The notes under the pieces were generated by a model, which was given only the letters and a program-made list of their open reading frames with translations, did not search any database and had not been told where the DNA came from. From Acidovorax sp. GBBC 1281 (GTDB lineage Bacteria > Pseudomonadota > Gammaproteobacteria > Burkholderiales > Burkholderiaceae_C): 64,000 nucleotides of DNA. The stretch is from positions 3,490,001-3,554,000 of the forward strand of contig NZ_CP097269.1 of the NCBI RefSeq assembly GCF_028473645.1. The letters are read 5' to 3'. Of the stretch, positions 17,891 to 27,374 are shown piece by piece. The translations under genes were made by a program, and so were the position numbers. The first letter of the stretch is position 1. Each line of letters starts with the position of its first letter.

Positions 17891-19495
17891 ATGCCCCGCC
17901 TCACGCTGCAAAGCAAAGCCTTCCTCGCACTCACCCTGTTGCTGGCCGTGCTGCTGCTGCTTTTCGTGGGGTTCTCGCGCCTGGGGCTGCAGCGCGGGCT
18001 GGGCCCGTACGTGGCCGAGATCGAGCTGGCCCGCATGGACTGGCTGGCCGCAAGGCTGCAGCGCATGCACCTGCTGCATGGCGGCTGGCAGACGCTGCGC
18101 ACCCAGCCCGAGTTGTGGCGCGAGATGCGCCGCCCCGGCGACAGTCCCGCGCTGCGCAGCAGCGCCCAGGGCGCGGCCAGCCCGAACGGCCGCAGCGGCG
18201 ACAACACCACCGCCGGCAACGAGGGCCGCAGCGGCGGCTTTCGCGAGCGCCCACCGCCGCCGCCCGACTTCGGCGAACCCGGCGAAGGCCCGCCGCCCGA
18301 CGGCTATTCGCCCGATCGCACCGCCTCCGATGGCCGCGACCGTCCGCCACCGCCGCCCGGCTCCATGCTGTCGCAGCGGCTCGGCGTGCTCGATGCCCAG
18401 GGCCGCCTGGTGGCCGGCGTGCGCCCCACGCCCGATGCCGCCCGCCTGCCGCTGCGCGGCAGCGACGGCACCCCCATCGGCGAGCTGGTGCTGAGCCCGC
18501 CCTCGCACATGGAGACCGAGGCCGACCGCGCCTTCATCGCCCGGCAACTGGGCTTCGTGGTGTGGACCGGCATTGCCGGCCTGGCGCTCGCGCTGCTGCT
18601 GTCCTGGGCGCTGGCCCGCCGCTGGCTCGCCCCCATCGGCGCGCTGGTGGACGGCGCGCGCGGCGTGGCGGCGGGCCGGCTGGACACCCGCGTGGCCGTG
18701 CACGGCGACGACGAGCTGGCCAGGCTGGCGCTCACCTTCAACGACATGGCCGAGCAGCTGGGCGGCATGGAAGCCTCGCGCCGACAGTGGATCGGCGACG
18801 TGGCGCACGAGCTGCGCACCCCGCTGGCGGCGATGCGCGCCGAGATCGAGGCCGTGCAGGACGGCGTGCGCCCGTTCGACGACAAGACCGCGCTGCGCCT
18901 GCACCGGCAGGTGATGCGGCTCATCCAGCTGGTGGGCGACCTGCGCGCCAGCCTGGATGCCGCCGCGGGCAGCGCGCCCTCCGCGCTGGTGCCCGTGCAC
19001 CCGCTGTCGCTGCTGGCCGAGGCCGTGGCCTCCATGCAGCCGCGCTTCGACCAGGCCGACCTCGCGTTGGACACGCACGGGCTGGCCGCGCTCGCCCGCC
19101 TGCCGCCCCCGCCGCTGGTGCGCGGCGACGCGCAGCAGCTTCACCGCGTGTTCCTGAACCTGCTGGAAAACACCGTGCGCTACACCGATCCCGGCGGCCG
19201 GCTGGAAATCCAGGCGCAGACCGAGCGCAGCGGGCCCGCGCCCTCGCTCGTGCTGCAGTTCGACGACACCGCGCCCGGCGTGGCCGAGCACGACCTGCCG
19301 CGCCTGTTCGACCGCCTGTACCGCGCCGAAGCGTCGCGCGCGCGCGCCACCGGCGACCTGGGCGGATCGGGCCTGGGCCTGGCGATCTGCCGCGCCATCG
19401 TGCAATCGCACGGCGGCCGCATCACCGCGCAGCCCTCGCCGCTCGGCGGGCTGCGCACCACCCTCACCCTGCCCTTGCTGGAGAACCCTTCATGA
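17891..19495 (+). CDS. Two-component sensor histidine kinase
   Basis: This 534-residue inner-membrane kinase has a first membrane helix (residues about 11-32) and a periplasmic region with a Pro-rich low-complexity stretch (RERPPPPPDFGEPGEGPPP, about 120-155). A second helix lies at about 220-240, then a HAMP domain and the dimerisation/phosphoacceptor motif VAHELRTPLAAM (His306). The C-terminal ATPase domain has N-box LLENTVRYTDPGG, DTAPGV and GGSGLGLAICRAIV. It resembles the BaeS class. The response regulator gene overlaps its end by 4 bp. The signal is unknown; the preceding secreted protein may be part of the sensed system. Confidence 0.93.
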   Translation: MPRLTLQSKAFLALTLLLAVLLLLFVGFSRLGLQRGLGPYVAEIELARMDWLAARLQRMHLLHGGWQTLRTQPELWREMRRPGDSPALRSSAQGAASPNGRSGDNTTAGNEGRSGGFRERPPPPPDFGEPGEGPPPDGYSPDRTASDGRDRPPPPPGSMLSQRLGVLDAQGRLVAGVRPTPDAARLPLRGSDGTPIGELVLSPPSHMETEADRAFIARQLGFVVWTGIAGLALALLLSWALARRWLAPIGALVDGARGVAAGRLDTRVAVHGDDELARLALTFNDMAEQLGGMEASRRQWIGDVAHELRTPLAAMRAEIEAVQDGVRPFDDKTALRLHRQVMRLIQLVGDLRASLDAAAGSAPSALVPVHPLSLLAEAVASMQPRFDQADLALDTHGLAALARLPPPPLVRGDAQQLHRVFLNLLENTVRYTDPGGRLEIQAQTERSGPAPSLVLQFDDTAPGVAEHDLPRLFDRLYRAEASRARATGDLGGSGLGLAICRAIVQSHGGRITAQPSPLGGLRTTLTLPLLENPS

Positions 19496-20217
19496 CAGCG
19501 CGCATCCTCGTGGTCGAGGACGAGACCGACATCGCCCACATCGTGCTCGACTACCTGCGCCACGCCGGCTACGAGGCCGAGCACGTGGCCGACGGCCCCG
19601 GCGCCCTGGCCCGGCTGACCAGCCCCACGCCGCCCGACCTCACCCTGCTGGACGTGATGCTGCCGGGGCTCGACGGCCTGTCGGTGCTGCGCCAGGCGCG
19701 CCGCCACACGGACAAGCCCATCATCATGCTCACCGCCCGCGTCGAAGAGGTGGACCGCCTGATCGGCCTGGAGCTGGGCGCGGACGACTACATCTGCAAG
19801 CCGTTCTCCCCGCGCGAGGTGGTGGCGCGGGTCAAGACCGTGCTGCGGCGCGGCATGGCGCAGCCGCCGGCCACGGCCGGCCCGCCGGTGCTGGCGCTGG
19901 ACGAGGCGCACTGGCAGGTCACGCTGCGCGGCGCCCACGTGGCGCTCACGCCGCGCGAGTTCCGCCTGCTGCAGGCGCTGGCGCGGCAAAGCGGGCGCAT
20001 CTTCTCGCGCGCGCAATTGCTCGACCTGGCCTACGGCGACACGCTGGACGTGAACGAACGGGCCATCGACAGCCACATCAAGAACCTGCGCAAGAAGCTC
20101 AAGGCCGCCAGCGGCGACGGCGTGGAGTGGATCCGGTCGGTGTACGGGGTGGGCTTCGCGTTCGACGAGGACGCGGGCGACACGAGCGCAGCCGCCCCCT
20201 CCAGCGCCGCGTACTAA
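19492..20217 (+). CDS. OmpR/PhoB-family response regulator (BaeR-like)
   Basis: This 241-residue regulator has an N-terminal receiver domain. The acidic pocket is at E9/D10, the phosphoacceptor is D54 in LTLLDVMLPGLDG, and the conserved Lys is in YICKPFSP. A C-terminal winged helix follows (about 135-225), with LTPREFRLLQALARQSGRIFSR and NERAIDSHIKNLRKKL. It overlaps the kinase by 4 bp (ATGA), so the two are translationally coupled. Targets cannot be read from this window. Its stop codon overlaps, on the other strand, the stop codon of the effector candidate. Confidence 0.94.
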   Translation: MTARILVVEDETDIAHIVLDYLRHAGYEAEHVADGPGALARLTSPTPPDLTLLDVMLPGLDGLSVLRQARRHTDKPIIMLTARVEEVDRLIGLELGADDYICKPFSPREVVARVKTVLRRGMAQPPATAGPPVLALDEAHWQVTLRGAHVALTPREFRLLQALARQSGRIFSRAQLLDLAYGDTLDVNERAIDSHIKNLRKKLKAASGDGVEWIRSVYGVGFAFDEDAGDTSAAAPSSAAY

Positions 20218-21905
20218 GCGGGTCGCGATGAAGACGCAGTTGCGCCCTCGGGCGGCGGCGCGGCGCCAGCGAAGCGAAGCAGTGCTTTTTCGTAGTGGTG
20301 GCGATTGGAGTGGTAACCCAGGAATTTTCCGAATACCTTGGCCTCCGAAGGCTTCGGCGGCTGGGAATCGACCCCGTCGTCGTTCTTGAGCCCCAGCGCG
20401 AGACGAACCAGCCCCTTGGGCTGGTAGCCCAGATAGCGCAGGTTATCCACCAGGTTCTTGCGTGGCTTTTTTTCGTAGTCCAAGGTGATGATCAGTCCCT
20501 CGACCGGCCGCTTCTGCGGGGGCAGCACGGTCCCTTTGGCCGCATGCCGGACCTGCGCCTGGCTGAGCAAAGCGGGATCCAGAAGAATGAGCGAGGGAGG
20601 CGCATCCAATGCGATGTGCCCCTGCAAGGCCTTGGTGAACATCTGGGCGGAACCGCCCCCGATGGACAGGCCGCAAACCTGGACGATTTCCACATCCGGC
20701 GCGGAGGCGGATTCGGCCCTTTCCTGCAGGATGTTCGCCACGAGCTGCCCCGCCTCGCAGGCTTTCCGATAGACATCGCCGATCCCGCCCTGAATGACCC
20801 GCTTGACCTGGTTGCCGGCCCGGTCGGGAATGCCATCGAAATAGATGCCCACCTCGACTTTCTGTCGCTGAGTGACGGGATCGACGGTTTCCCGCTCGCG
20901 CAGCCACAGATGCGTTTTCATCGCCAGTTGCTGCAGCAGTTGGCGTTTTTCACTGGAGGCCCCCTTCACCAGCGCGGAGTCCTTGATGCGTCGCGCCTCC
21001 TGAGCGCCGTCGTACTGCGTGAAGACCTCGCCCAGCCTCAGCCGTTGCAGCCGATGGGCCACCGCCTGGGCAGCGGATGCGGTGGCTTGCGCATCGGACA
21101 GAGCATCGGCAGGCGCTGTGCGCAAGCCCAATGCCTGGGCCAGCGCAGAGATTTGTGCCGCAGGCAGGCCGGACACATGGGCATCCGGTTGCCGAACCAG
21201 ATCGATTTTCTTTTCGATCCTGTTTTTGCTTCGGCGCGAAGGTTCGGGCGCTTGCGCCAATGCGTCAAGCGATGGCAGGCCATCGGTGGCTCCGCGCTCG
21301 GGGTGGGCTGCCGGCACCACGCCTTGCGCGGTTTGCACCGACACAGCAGGGCCAGTCGTGGGGGGCGGTCCGTCCTCTGCAGGAACGATCTCGCTCGTGC
21401 TATCGGCCTGTACGGTGTCCCATCCATCGCTGTTCGCGCCAGGTCCCAGAGGTGCCTCGGCGATGGCCAAGGCTTGGTCATCGGTATCGCGCGGCGAAAG
21501 TCGCTGCGCCGCCTGGATCGACTCACTCCTCGCATCGTGGTGCATCAGTGCCGCCAATGGGCCACGGCTGCCCTCGGGAAGCGCCTGCTCCACGGGCGGT
21601 GACATCAATTGCGCAAGTGGGCCCTTCGCGCCGGTCGGCAAGCTGAGCCAGGCAGACCGCATGGCGGCCGAACCGCGCTCCGGCAGCACGGCATTCTGGC
21701 GCCGCAACGATGGCTGCGGGGAGGGACGGTCCACAGGCCGGGCAAGGGTCTCGGCAGGGCGAGCAGACAGCGCGGGGAGTGTCGCATTGGCGGGCCTGGA
21801 TCGGGAAGCCGTCGCCGCAGGCTTATGGGATTGCGCTGCATCCGCAGGCCGGGTTGGCGGAGTGGGTTTTCCGGTGAACAGCGAGCGAAGGCGAGGCAAG
21901 GTCAT
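20214..21905 (-). CDS. Candidate HrpX-controlled type III effector with GxSxG motif
   Basis: This 563-residue protein has no family I can name. The first 200 residues or so are Pro/Ser/Ala/Thr-rich and look disordered, as in many type III effectors (MTLPRLRSLFTGKPTPPTRP at the start). From about residue 265 it is folded-looking: KIDLVRQPDAHVSGLPA, VEVGIYFDGIPDRAGNQVKR and VCGLSIGGGSAQMF. The GLSIG inside the last is a lipase/esterase-type nucleophile elbow with Ser near residue 413, followed by LILLDPALL. An exact PIP box with a correctly placed -10 box lies 110 bp upstream. The ATG at 21905 was chosen because it lies downstream of that promoter; an in-frame ATG at 21968 would fall at the predicted transcript start. 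Secretion and hydrolase activity are inferences. Confidence 0.75.
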   Translation of the reverse strand: MTLPRLRSLFTGKPTPPTRPADAAQSHKPAATASRSRPANATLPALSARPAETLARPVDRPSPQPSLRRQNAVLPERGSAAMRSAWLSLPTGAKGPLAQLMSPPVEQALPEGSRGPLAALMHHDARSESIQAAQRLSPRDTDDQALAIAEAPLGPGANSDGWDTVQADSTSEIVPAEDGPPPTTGPAVSVQTAQGVVPAAHPERGATDGLPSLDALAQAPEPSRRSKNRIEKKIDLVRQPDAHVSGLPAAQISALAQALGLRTAPADALSDAQATASAAQAVAHRLQRLRLGEVFTQYDGAQEARRIKDSALVKGASSEKRQLLQQLAMKTHLWLRERETVDPVTQRQKVEVGIYFDGIPDRAGNQVKRVIQGGIGDVYRKACEAGQLVANILQERAESASAPDVEIVQVCGLSIGGGSAQMFTKALQGHIALDAPPSLILLDPALLSQAQVRHAAKGTVLPPQKRPVEGLIITLDYEKKPRKNLVDNLRYLGYQPKGLVRLALGLKNDDGVDSQPPKPSEAKVFGKFLGYHSNRHHYEKALLRFAGAAPPPEGATASSSRPA

Positions 21906-21976
21906 GGGGAGTCCGTATTGCCGCTCTGGCCTGTGCACAAAAAATGGAGCGAGGGGAGCCAATGGCATGCCGGCCA

Positions 21977-22039
21977 GACTTTATCGCCCTGGCTGGCTCG
22001 CCCCGCGCGCCGCACCGAAGCCATCACCACGGGGCCGAA
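21977..22039 (-). promoter_or_regulatory. PIP box and -10 (HrpX-type promoter)
   Basis: On the minus strand, TTCGG-N15-TTCGG (22039 to 22015) fits the plant-inducible promoter consensus TTCGB-N15-TTCGB exactly. After 32 bases comes TAAAGT (21982-21977), which fits the YANNNT -10 box at the expected 30-32 base distance. Transcription would start near 21970 and read into the gene starting at 21905. Confidence 0.82.
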
Positions 22040-22087
22040 GCGTTGCCGGCGCGCGCTGAAGCGAGGTTCTGAGCAGAAGGCAAGCAC

Positions 22088-22110
22088 ATTGCTATATTTT
22101 TCATAGCAAT
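22088..22110. repeat. Dispersed short palindrome (ATTGCTAT...ATAGCAAT)
   Basis: ATTGCTAT and ATAGCAAT are perfect complements over a short T-rich loop (ATTTTTC). It lies upstream of the PIP box and is the longest-armed member of the class in this window. Confidence 0.6.
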
Positions 22111-22253
22111 ACGCCATAGATTTTATTGCGGCGGAGGCCATTTCGACCCGTGGCCTTCAGGCCCCGCCTACCGAGCATGCACGGCGCGGATTCAATCCCA
22201 CCGGCGCAGCGGGCTGCCTCCTACAGCCGACCCGCGCCGGCTGGGCTGAGATC

Positions 22254-22280
22254 GGGGGGCGCGCTTCGCGCCCCCTTTTT
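22254..22280 (+). terminator. Orphan terminator upstream of topoisomerase IB
   Basis: GGGGGCGCG-CTT-CGCGCCCCC followed by TTTTT is a typical intrinsic terminator on the plus strand. No plus-strand coding gene lies before it, and it sits only about 23 bp before the topoisomerase start. It may end a small RNA made from about 22110-22280, or attenuate the topoisomerase message. Confidence 0.7.
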
Positions 22281-22302
22281 GCCGCACCGCCTGCCTTCCC
22301 AT

Positions 22303-23454
22303 ATGCCACGCACCGCAACCGCCCCTGCCGCCCCTGCCGCCGCTTCACCGGCCCGCCCGCCCGCCACCCGCCTGGCCCGTGGACTGCGCTACGTCAACCC
22401 CGAGATGCCGGGCCTGAGCCGCGAGCGCAAGGGCGAGGGCTTTCGCTACCGCCAACCCGACGGCCGGTGGCTGACCGACCCGGACGAGATCACCCGCATC
22501 CAGCGCCTGGCCATCCCGCCCGCCTACACCGAGGTGTGGATCTGCCCGCTGCCCAACGGCCATCTGCAGGCCACGGGGCTGGATGCGCGTGGCCGGCGGC
22601 AGTACCGCTACCACGCCGACTGGCGGCTGCAGCGCGACGAGGCCAAGTTCGAACGCATGCAGGCCTTCGGCCGCGCCCTGCCCCGCATCCGCGCGCGGGT
22701 GGCGCGCGACCTGCGGGCCAAGTCGGGCCCGGCCCTGTCCCGAGAGCGGGTGCTCGCCACGCTGGTGCGCCTGCTGGACACCACCTACCTGCGCGTGGGC
22801 AACGAGGAATACGCCAGCACCAACCGCTCCTATGGCCTGACCACCTTGCGCACCCGCCATGCGGCGCTGCGCGGCAGCCAGCTGCAGCTGCGGTTTCGCG
22901 GCAAGAGCGGCGTGCAGCAGGAGGCCACGCTCGACGACCCGCGCGTGGCCCGCGTGGTGCGCCGCTGCCAGCAGCTGCCGGGCCAGGAACTGTTCCAGTA
23001 CGAGGGAGAAGACGGCGCGCTGCATGCCGTCGATTCGGGCGACGTGAACGACTACCTGCGCGAGATCACCGGCACGCAGGAGGGCGAGCATTTCACCGCC
23101 AAGGACTTCCGCACCTGGCACGGCACCGTGCAGGCGCTGGAGCTGACGCGGCTGGCCTGCTCGCCCCAGCCCGGCGCGCCCGCGGTGACGGCCAAGCACA
23201 TCCTGATCGAGGTGGCACGGCAGTTGGGCAACACGCCGGCCGTGTGCAAGAAGTCGTACGTGCACCCCTCGGTGCTGGCGCTGGGGTCGCGGCTCACGTC
23301 CGACGCCGGGCCGGACATGCAGGTGCTGTGGGAGCGCATCGGCGGCACGAACACGCCGCGCGCGCTGCAGGCCGCCGAGCGGCGGCTGCTGGCGTTCCTG
23401 CGGCACCAGGACCGCCCGGTGCGCGCTCCGCGCGCGCGCAAGACCACGCACTGA
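22303..23454 (+). CDS. DNA topoisomerase IB (poxvirus-type)
   Basis: This 383-residue type IB topoisomerase relaxes supercoils by nicking one strand through a 3'-phosphotyrosine. An N-terminal DNA-binding domain (about 20-115) begins LRYVNPEMPGLSRERKGEGFRYR. The catalytic domain has the conserved Arg/Lys residues in RLLDTTYLRVGNEEYASTNRSYGLTTLR and RFRGKSG, the His/Arg motif in KDFRTWHGTV, and the nucleophile Tyr in CKKSYVHPSVL. The ATG at 22303 was chosen; longer in-frame starts run through the terminator. Such enzymes occur in many free-living Burkholderiales. Confidence 0.92.
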   Translation: MPRTATAPAAPAAASPARPPATRLARGLRYVNPEMPGLSRERKGEGFRYRQPDGRWLTDPDEITRIQRLAIPPAYTEVWICPLPNGHLQATGLDARGRRQYRYHADWRLQRDEAKFERMQAFGRALPRIRARVARDLRAKSGPALSRERVLATLVRLLDTTYLRVGNEEYASTNRSYGLTTLRTRHAALRGSQLQLRFRGKSGVQQEATLDDPRVARVVRRCQQLPGQELFQYEGEDGALHAVDSGDVNDYLREITGTQEGEHFTAKDFRTWHGTVQALELTRLACSPQPGAPAVTAKHILIEVARQLGNTPAVCKKSYVHPSVLALGSRLTSDAGPDMQVLWERIGGTNTPRALQAAERRLLAFLRHQDRPVRAPRARKTTH

Positions 23455-23508
23455 GCCGGCGGGCAACGAGGCGCTGGCGCCTTTCAGTGCCCGCTCAGCG
23501 GCCGGCCT

Positions 23509-24894
23509 TCAGCGGCCGACCATGTTCCCAGGAACGACCCATTGGTCGAACTGCTCGCCGGTGACGTGGCCCGACGCCACGGCCGCCTCGCGCAGACTGG
23601 TGCCTTCCTTGTGCGCCTTCTTGGCGATGAAGGCGGCCTTGTCGTAGCCGATGTGCGTGTTGAGCGCGGTCACCAGCATCAGCGAGCGGTCCACCAGCTC
23701 GGTGATGCGGTCGCGGTTGGGCTCGATGCCCACGGCGCAGTGGTCGTTGAAGCTGACCATGCCGTCGGCCAGCAGGCGCACGCTCTGCAGGAAGTTGTGA
23801 GCCACCATGGGGCGGAACACGTTCAGCTCGAAATTGCCCGAGGCACCGCCGAAGTTGATGGCCACGTCGTTGCCGAACACCTGGGCGGCCAGCATGGTCA
23901 CCGCCTCGCTCTGCGTGGGGTTGACCTTGCCCGGCATGATGGACGAGCCGGGCTCGTTCTCGGGAATGCTCAGTTCGCCGATGCCGCTGCGCGGGCCGCT
24001 GGCCAGCCAGCGCACGTCGTTGGCGATCTTCATCAGGCTGGCGGCCAGGGTCTTGAGCGCGCCGTGCGCATGCACCAGGGCGTCGACCGAGGCGAGGGCC
24101 TCGAACTTGTTGGGCGCCGTGACGAACGGCAGCCCGGTCAGGCGCGCCAACTCGGCGGCGGCCTGCTCGGCGTAGCCCTTGGGGGCGTTCAGGCCGGTGC
24201 CCACGGCGGTGCCGCCCAGGGCCAGCTCGCACAGGTGCGGCAGCGCGGCGCGCACGTGGCGCTCGCCGTGATCGAGCTGCGCCACGTAGCCCGAGAACTC
24301 CTGGCCCAGCGTGAGTGGGGTAGCGTCCTGCAGGTGGGTGCGGCCGATCTTCACGATGCCGTCGAAGTCCTCGGCCTTTTGCGCCAGCGTGGCGCGCAGC
24401 TTGGCCAGGGCGGGCAGCAGCCGGTGCGTGAGCGCCTCCACCGCCGCCACGTGCATGGCGGTGGGGAACACGTCGTTGCTCGACTGGCTGCGGTTCACGT
24501 CGTCGTTGGGGTGCACCAGGCGCGCCTCGCCGCGCTCGCCGCCCAGGATCTCGCTGGCGCGGTTGGCCAGCACCTCGTTGACGTTCATGTTGGTCTGCGT
24601 GCCCGAACCCGTCTGCCAGACCACGAGCGGGAACTCGCCGGGGTGCCGGCCGGCGATCACCTCGTCGGCCGCGGCCACGATGGCGTCGGTCTTCTTCGCG
24701 TCCTGCAGGCCCAGCGCCTGGTTCACCACGGCCGAGGCGCGCTTGACCTGCGCCAGGGCCCGGATGATCTCGCGCGGCTGCTGCTCGCCGGAGATGTCGA
24801 AGTTCTGCAGTGATCGCTGCGTCTGCGCGCCCCAGAGCTGATGGGCCGGCACCTCGATGGGGCCGAAGGTGTCGCGTTCGATGCGGGAAGTCAT
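23509..24894 (-). CDS. fumC: Class II fumarate hydratase
   Basis: This oxygen-stable fumarase converts fumarate and malate in the TCA cycle as a cytoplasmic tetramer. The 461-residue protein shows [55 protein letters not shown] and the fumarase/aspartase signature [16 protein letters not shown]. The ATG at 24894 gives the usual [25 protein letters not shown] start. A class I fumarase lies 2.5 kb away, so the cell has both oxygen-stable and iron-sulfur forms. Confidence 0.96.
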   Translation of the reverse strand: MTSRIERDTFGPIEVPAHQLWGAQTQRSLQNFDISGEQQPREIIRALAQVKRASAVVNQALGLQDAKKTDAIVAAADEVIAGRHPGEFPLVVWQTGSGTQTNMNVNEVLANRASEILGGERGEARLVHPNDDVNRSQSSNDVFPTAMHVAAVEALTHRLLPALAKLRATLAQKAEDFDGIVKIGRTHLQDATPLTLGQEFSGYVAQLDHGERHVRAALPHLCELALGGTAVGTGLNAPKGYAEQAAAELARLTGLPFVTAPNKFEALASVDALVHAHGALKTLAASLMKIANDVRWLASGPRSGIGELSIPENEPGSSIMPGKVNPTQSEAVTMLAAQVFGNDVAINFGGASGNFELNVFRPMVAHNFLQSVRLLADGMVSFNDHCAVGIEPNRDRITELVDRSLMLVTALNTHIGYDKAAFIAKKAHKEGTSLREAAVASGHVTGEQFDQWVVPGNMVGR

Positions 24895-25081
24895 GTCTGG
24901 CGGGTCCGGTGGTGAAGAAACGAAGGGCGCACAAGGGTGCGCATCGTCCAAAAGCATAACGCGAAACAAAACCATTCTCATCGGTGGGGACCGCGTAACG
25001 CAGAGACCCTCCCGCCCCCCGGGAGAGCCTGCGGTGGATACACTTGGACACCTTTGGCGCCCCGCTGCCGCCGCACCTTCC

Positions 25082-27301
25082 ATGCCCTCCCCGCTCACCC
25101 CACCGTTGACCGGCTTCCTGCCGTCGCACCACGATCCGCTGGTGGTGGCGGCGTCGTTCGCCGTGGCGTTGCTGGCCTCGTACGTCACGCTGAATCTGGC
25201 CCGCCGCGTGCGCACCTCCCAAAGCCGCATCGGACTGGCCTGGTGGGCCGCAGGTTCGCTGGTGATGGGCACAGGCATCTGGTCCATGCATTTCCTGGGC
25301 ATGCTGGCGTTCGAGCTGCCCATCGCCCTGGGCTTCACCCCCGCGTTCACCGCCCTGTCCTGGCTGGCCGCCGTGGCGGCATCGGCCGTCGCGCTGGGCC
25401 TGGCCAGCATGGATCGCGTGCGGCGCCGGCACCTGGCCATCGGGGCGCTCGCCATGGGCGCGGGCATCAGCGCGATGCACTACATCGGCATGCGCACCAT
25501 GCACCTGTCCATCGGCATCGTGTGGAACGGCTTCTACGTCGCCCTGTCGGTGGCAGTCGCGGTGCTGGCCTCGGCCACGGCGCTTTACCTGTTCCAGGCA
25601 CTGCGGGGCATGCACGGCAACCGCCGCAGGATGTTCCAGGCCGCGGCTTCGCTGGTGATGGCGCTGGCCATCTGCGGCATGCACTACCTCGGCATGGCCG
25701 CCGCCCAGTTCCCGCAGGGCACCGTGTGCCTGAGCGCCAATTCGCTGGGCGGCTCGGGGCTGGCCGCCATGGTGGCGATCTTCACACTGCTGCTGATGCT
25801 CAGCACGCTGTTCATCTCCATCCTCGATGCGCGGCTGCAGAACGTCGCGCGCCGGCTCACCCGCTCGTTGCAGGACAGCAACGCCAAGCTGCAGCAGGCC
25901 AATGCCGAGCTGCAAAAGCGCGCGTTCGCCGATGCGCTCACCGGCCTGCCCAACCGCCTGCTGTTCGAAGACCGCCTTGCCCACGCGCTGCTGCGCCTGG
26001 AGCGCACCAACCACCACCGCGTGCTGGACCGCCTGGCCGTGCTGTTCGTGGACCTGGATGGCTTCAAGCCCATCAACGACTCCTTCGGCCATGCCGCGGG
26101 CGACGCCATCCTGTCGGAAGCCGCCCAGCGCCTGCGCGCCGAAGCGCGCGAAAGCGACACGGTGGCCCGCGTGGGGGGCGACGAGTTCCTGCTGCTGCTG
26201 GAAGACGTGGGCAACACGGCCGACTGCATCGTGGTGGCCAACCGCATCCTGGCAGCGCTCGCCCTGCCCTTCCAGGTGGCGGGCCGGCAGGTGCAGATCG
26301 GCTGCTCCATCGGCGTGGTGCTGCACCCCGACCACGGCGACCGCGACAAGCTGGTCGCCAATGCCGATGCCGCCATGTATGCCGCCAAGCGCGCGGGCGG
26401 CAACGGCTACGCCATGTTCGAGCCCCACATGGGCTCGGATGCGTCCGACCAGCTCGAACTGCAGAACGACCTGCGCCACGCCCTGGCGCGCGGCGAACTC
26501 GCCCTGCACTACCAGCCCAAGATCGACGGCAAGCGCGGCCGCATCAACGGCGTGGAGGCGCTGCTGCGCTGGCACCACCCGAAACGCGGCATGGTGAGCC
26601 CGCTGGTATTCATCGGCCTGGCCGAGCGCTTCGGGCTGATCGGCCAGCTGGGCGCCTGGGTCATCGAAGAGGCTTGCCGGCAGATGGCCGACTGGGCGCG
26701 CAGCGGCCTGCGCATGCGCGTGGCGATCAACCTGTCGGTGCACCAGCTGCGCGAAAGCGGCCTGGCCGAGCGCATCGAGCACGCCCTGCAGTTCCATGGC
26801 CTGGATTCCTCGCAACTGCTGTGCGAGATCACCGAATCGGTAGCCATGGAAGACACCAAGGCCACGCAGCGCACCTTCGAAGGCCTGGCGCGCATCGGCG
26901 TGTTCCTGTCCATCGACGACTTCGGCACTGGCTATTCGAGCCTGAACTACCTGCGCCAGTTGCCGGCCCAGCAGCTCAAGATCGACCGCAGCTTCGTGAA
27001 CGACCTCGAACACGAAGAAGACGCCCGCGCCGTGGTCGATGCCGTGGTGCGGCTGGCCCACGCCCTGGGCCTGCGCGTGGTGGCCGAGGGCGTGGAAACC
27101 AGCGGCCAGCGCGACATCCTGCTGGCCATGCGCTGCGACGAACTGCAGGGCTTTTTCTACGCCCGCCCCATGCCGGCGGACGTGCTGCTGGCCTGGGCCC
27201 AGGGCGACAAGCCGGAAGGCTCGGCGGATTTCGCGCCTTCCGTAATCGGCGGGCTCGAGGCGCTCGAAAGCCTGCCGTTCGACGCCGCCCCCCGCGGCTG
27301 A
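25082..27301 (+). CDS. MHYT-GGDEF-EAL cyclic-di-GMP signalling protein
   Basis: This 739-residue inner-membrane protein combines an MHYT sensor, a diguanylate cyclase and a phosphodiesterase domain. The MHYT part (residues about 15-235) has repeated [18 protein letters not shown] and GMHYLGMAA motifs in membrane helices, thought to bind copper and sense gas or redox state. The cyclase domain keeps RVGGDEF (near 366), and the phosphodiesterase domain keeps [10 protein letters not shown] (near 492), [22 protein letters not shown] and KIDRSFV. Both domains look intact. It lies between the two fumarase genes on the plus strand, with no sign of an operon. Confidence 0.94.
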   Translation: MPSPLTPPLTGFLPSHHDPLVVAASFAVALLASYVTLNLARRVRTSQSRIGLAWWAAGSLVMGTGIWSMHFLGMLAFELPIALGFTPAFTALSWLAAVAASAVALGLASMDRVRRRHLAIGALAMGAGISAMHYIGMRTMHLSIGIVWNGFYVALSVAVAVLASATALYLFQALRGMHGNRRRMFQAAASLVMALAICGMHYLGMAAAQFPQGTVCLSANSLGGSGLAAMVAIFTLLLMLSTLFISILDARLQNVARRLTRSLQDSNAKLQQANAELQKRAFADALTGLPNRLLFEDRLAHALLRLERTNHHRVLDRLAVLFVDLDGFKPINDSFGHAAGDAILSEAAQRLRAEARESDTVARVGGDEFLLLLEDVGNTADCIVVANRILAALALPFQVAGRQVQIGCSIGVVLHPDHGDRDKLVANADAAMYAAKRAGGNGYAMFEPHMGSDASDQLELQNDLRHALARGELALHYQPKIDGKRGRINGVEALLRWHHPKRGMVSPLVFIGLAERFGLIGQLGAWVIEEACRQMADWARSGLRMRVAINLSVHQLRESGLAERIEHALQFHGLDSSQLLCEITESVAMEDTKATQRTFEGLARIGVFLSIDDFGTGYSSLNYLRQLPAQQLKIDRSFVNDLEHEEDARAVVDAVVRLAHALGLRVVAEGVETSGQRDILLAMRCDELQGFFYARPMPADVLLAWAQGDKPEGSADFAPSVIGGLEALESLPFDAAPRG

Positions 27302-27374
27302 CCGCCGCCAGCGCCGTCCGGAGCGGGCGGCGATAATTGCGCGGTTCGTTCTTTCCCCAAAAACACACCCCACC

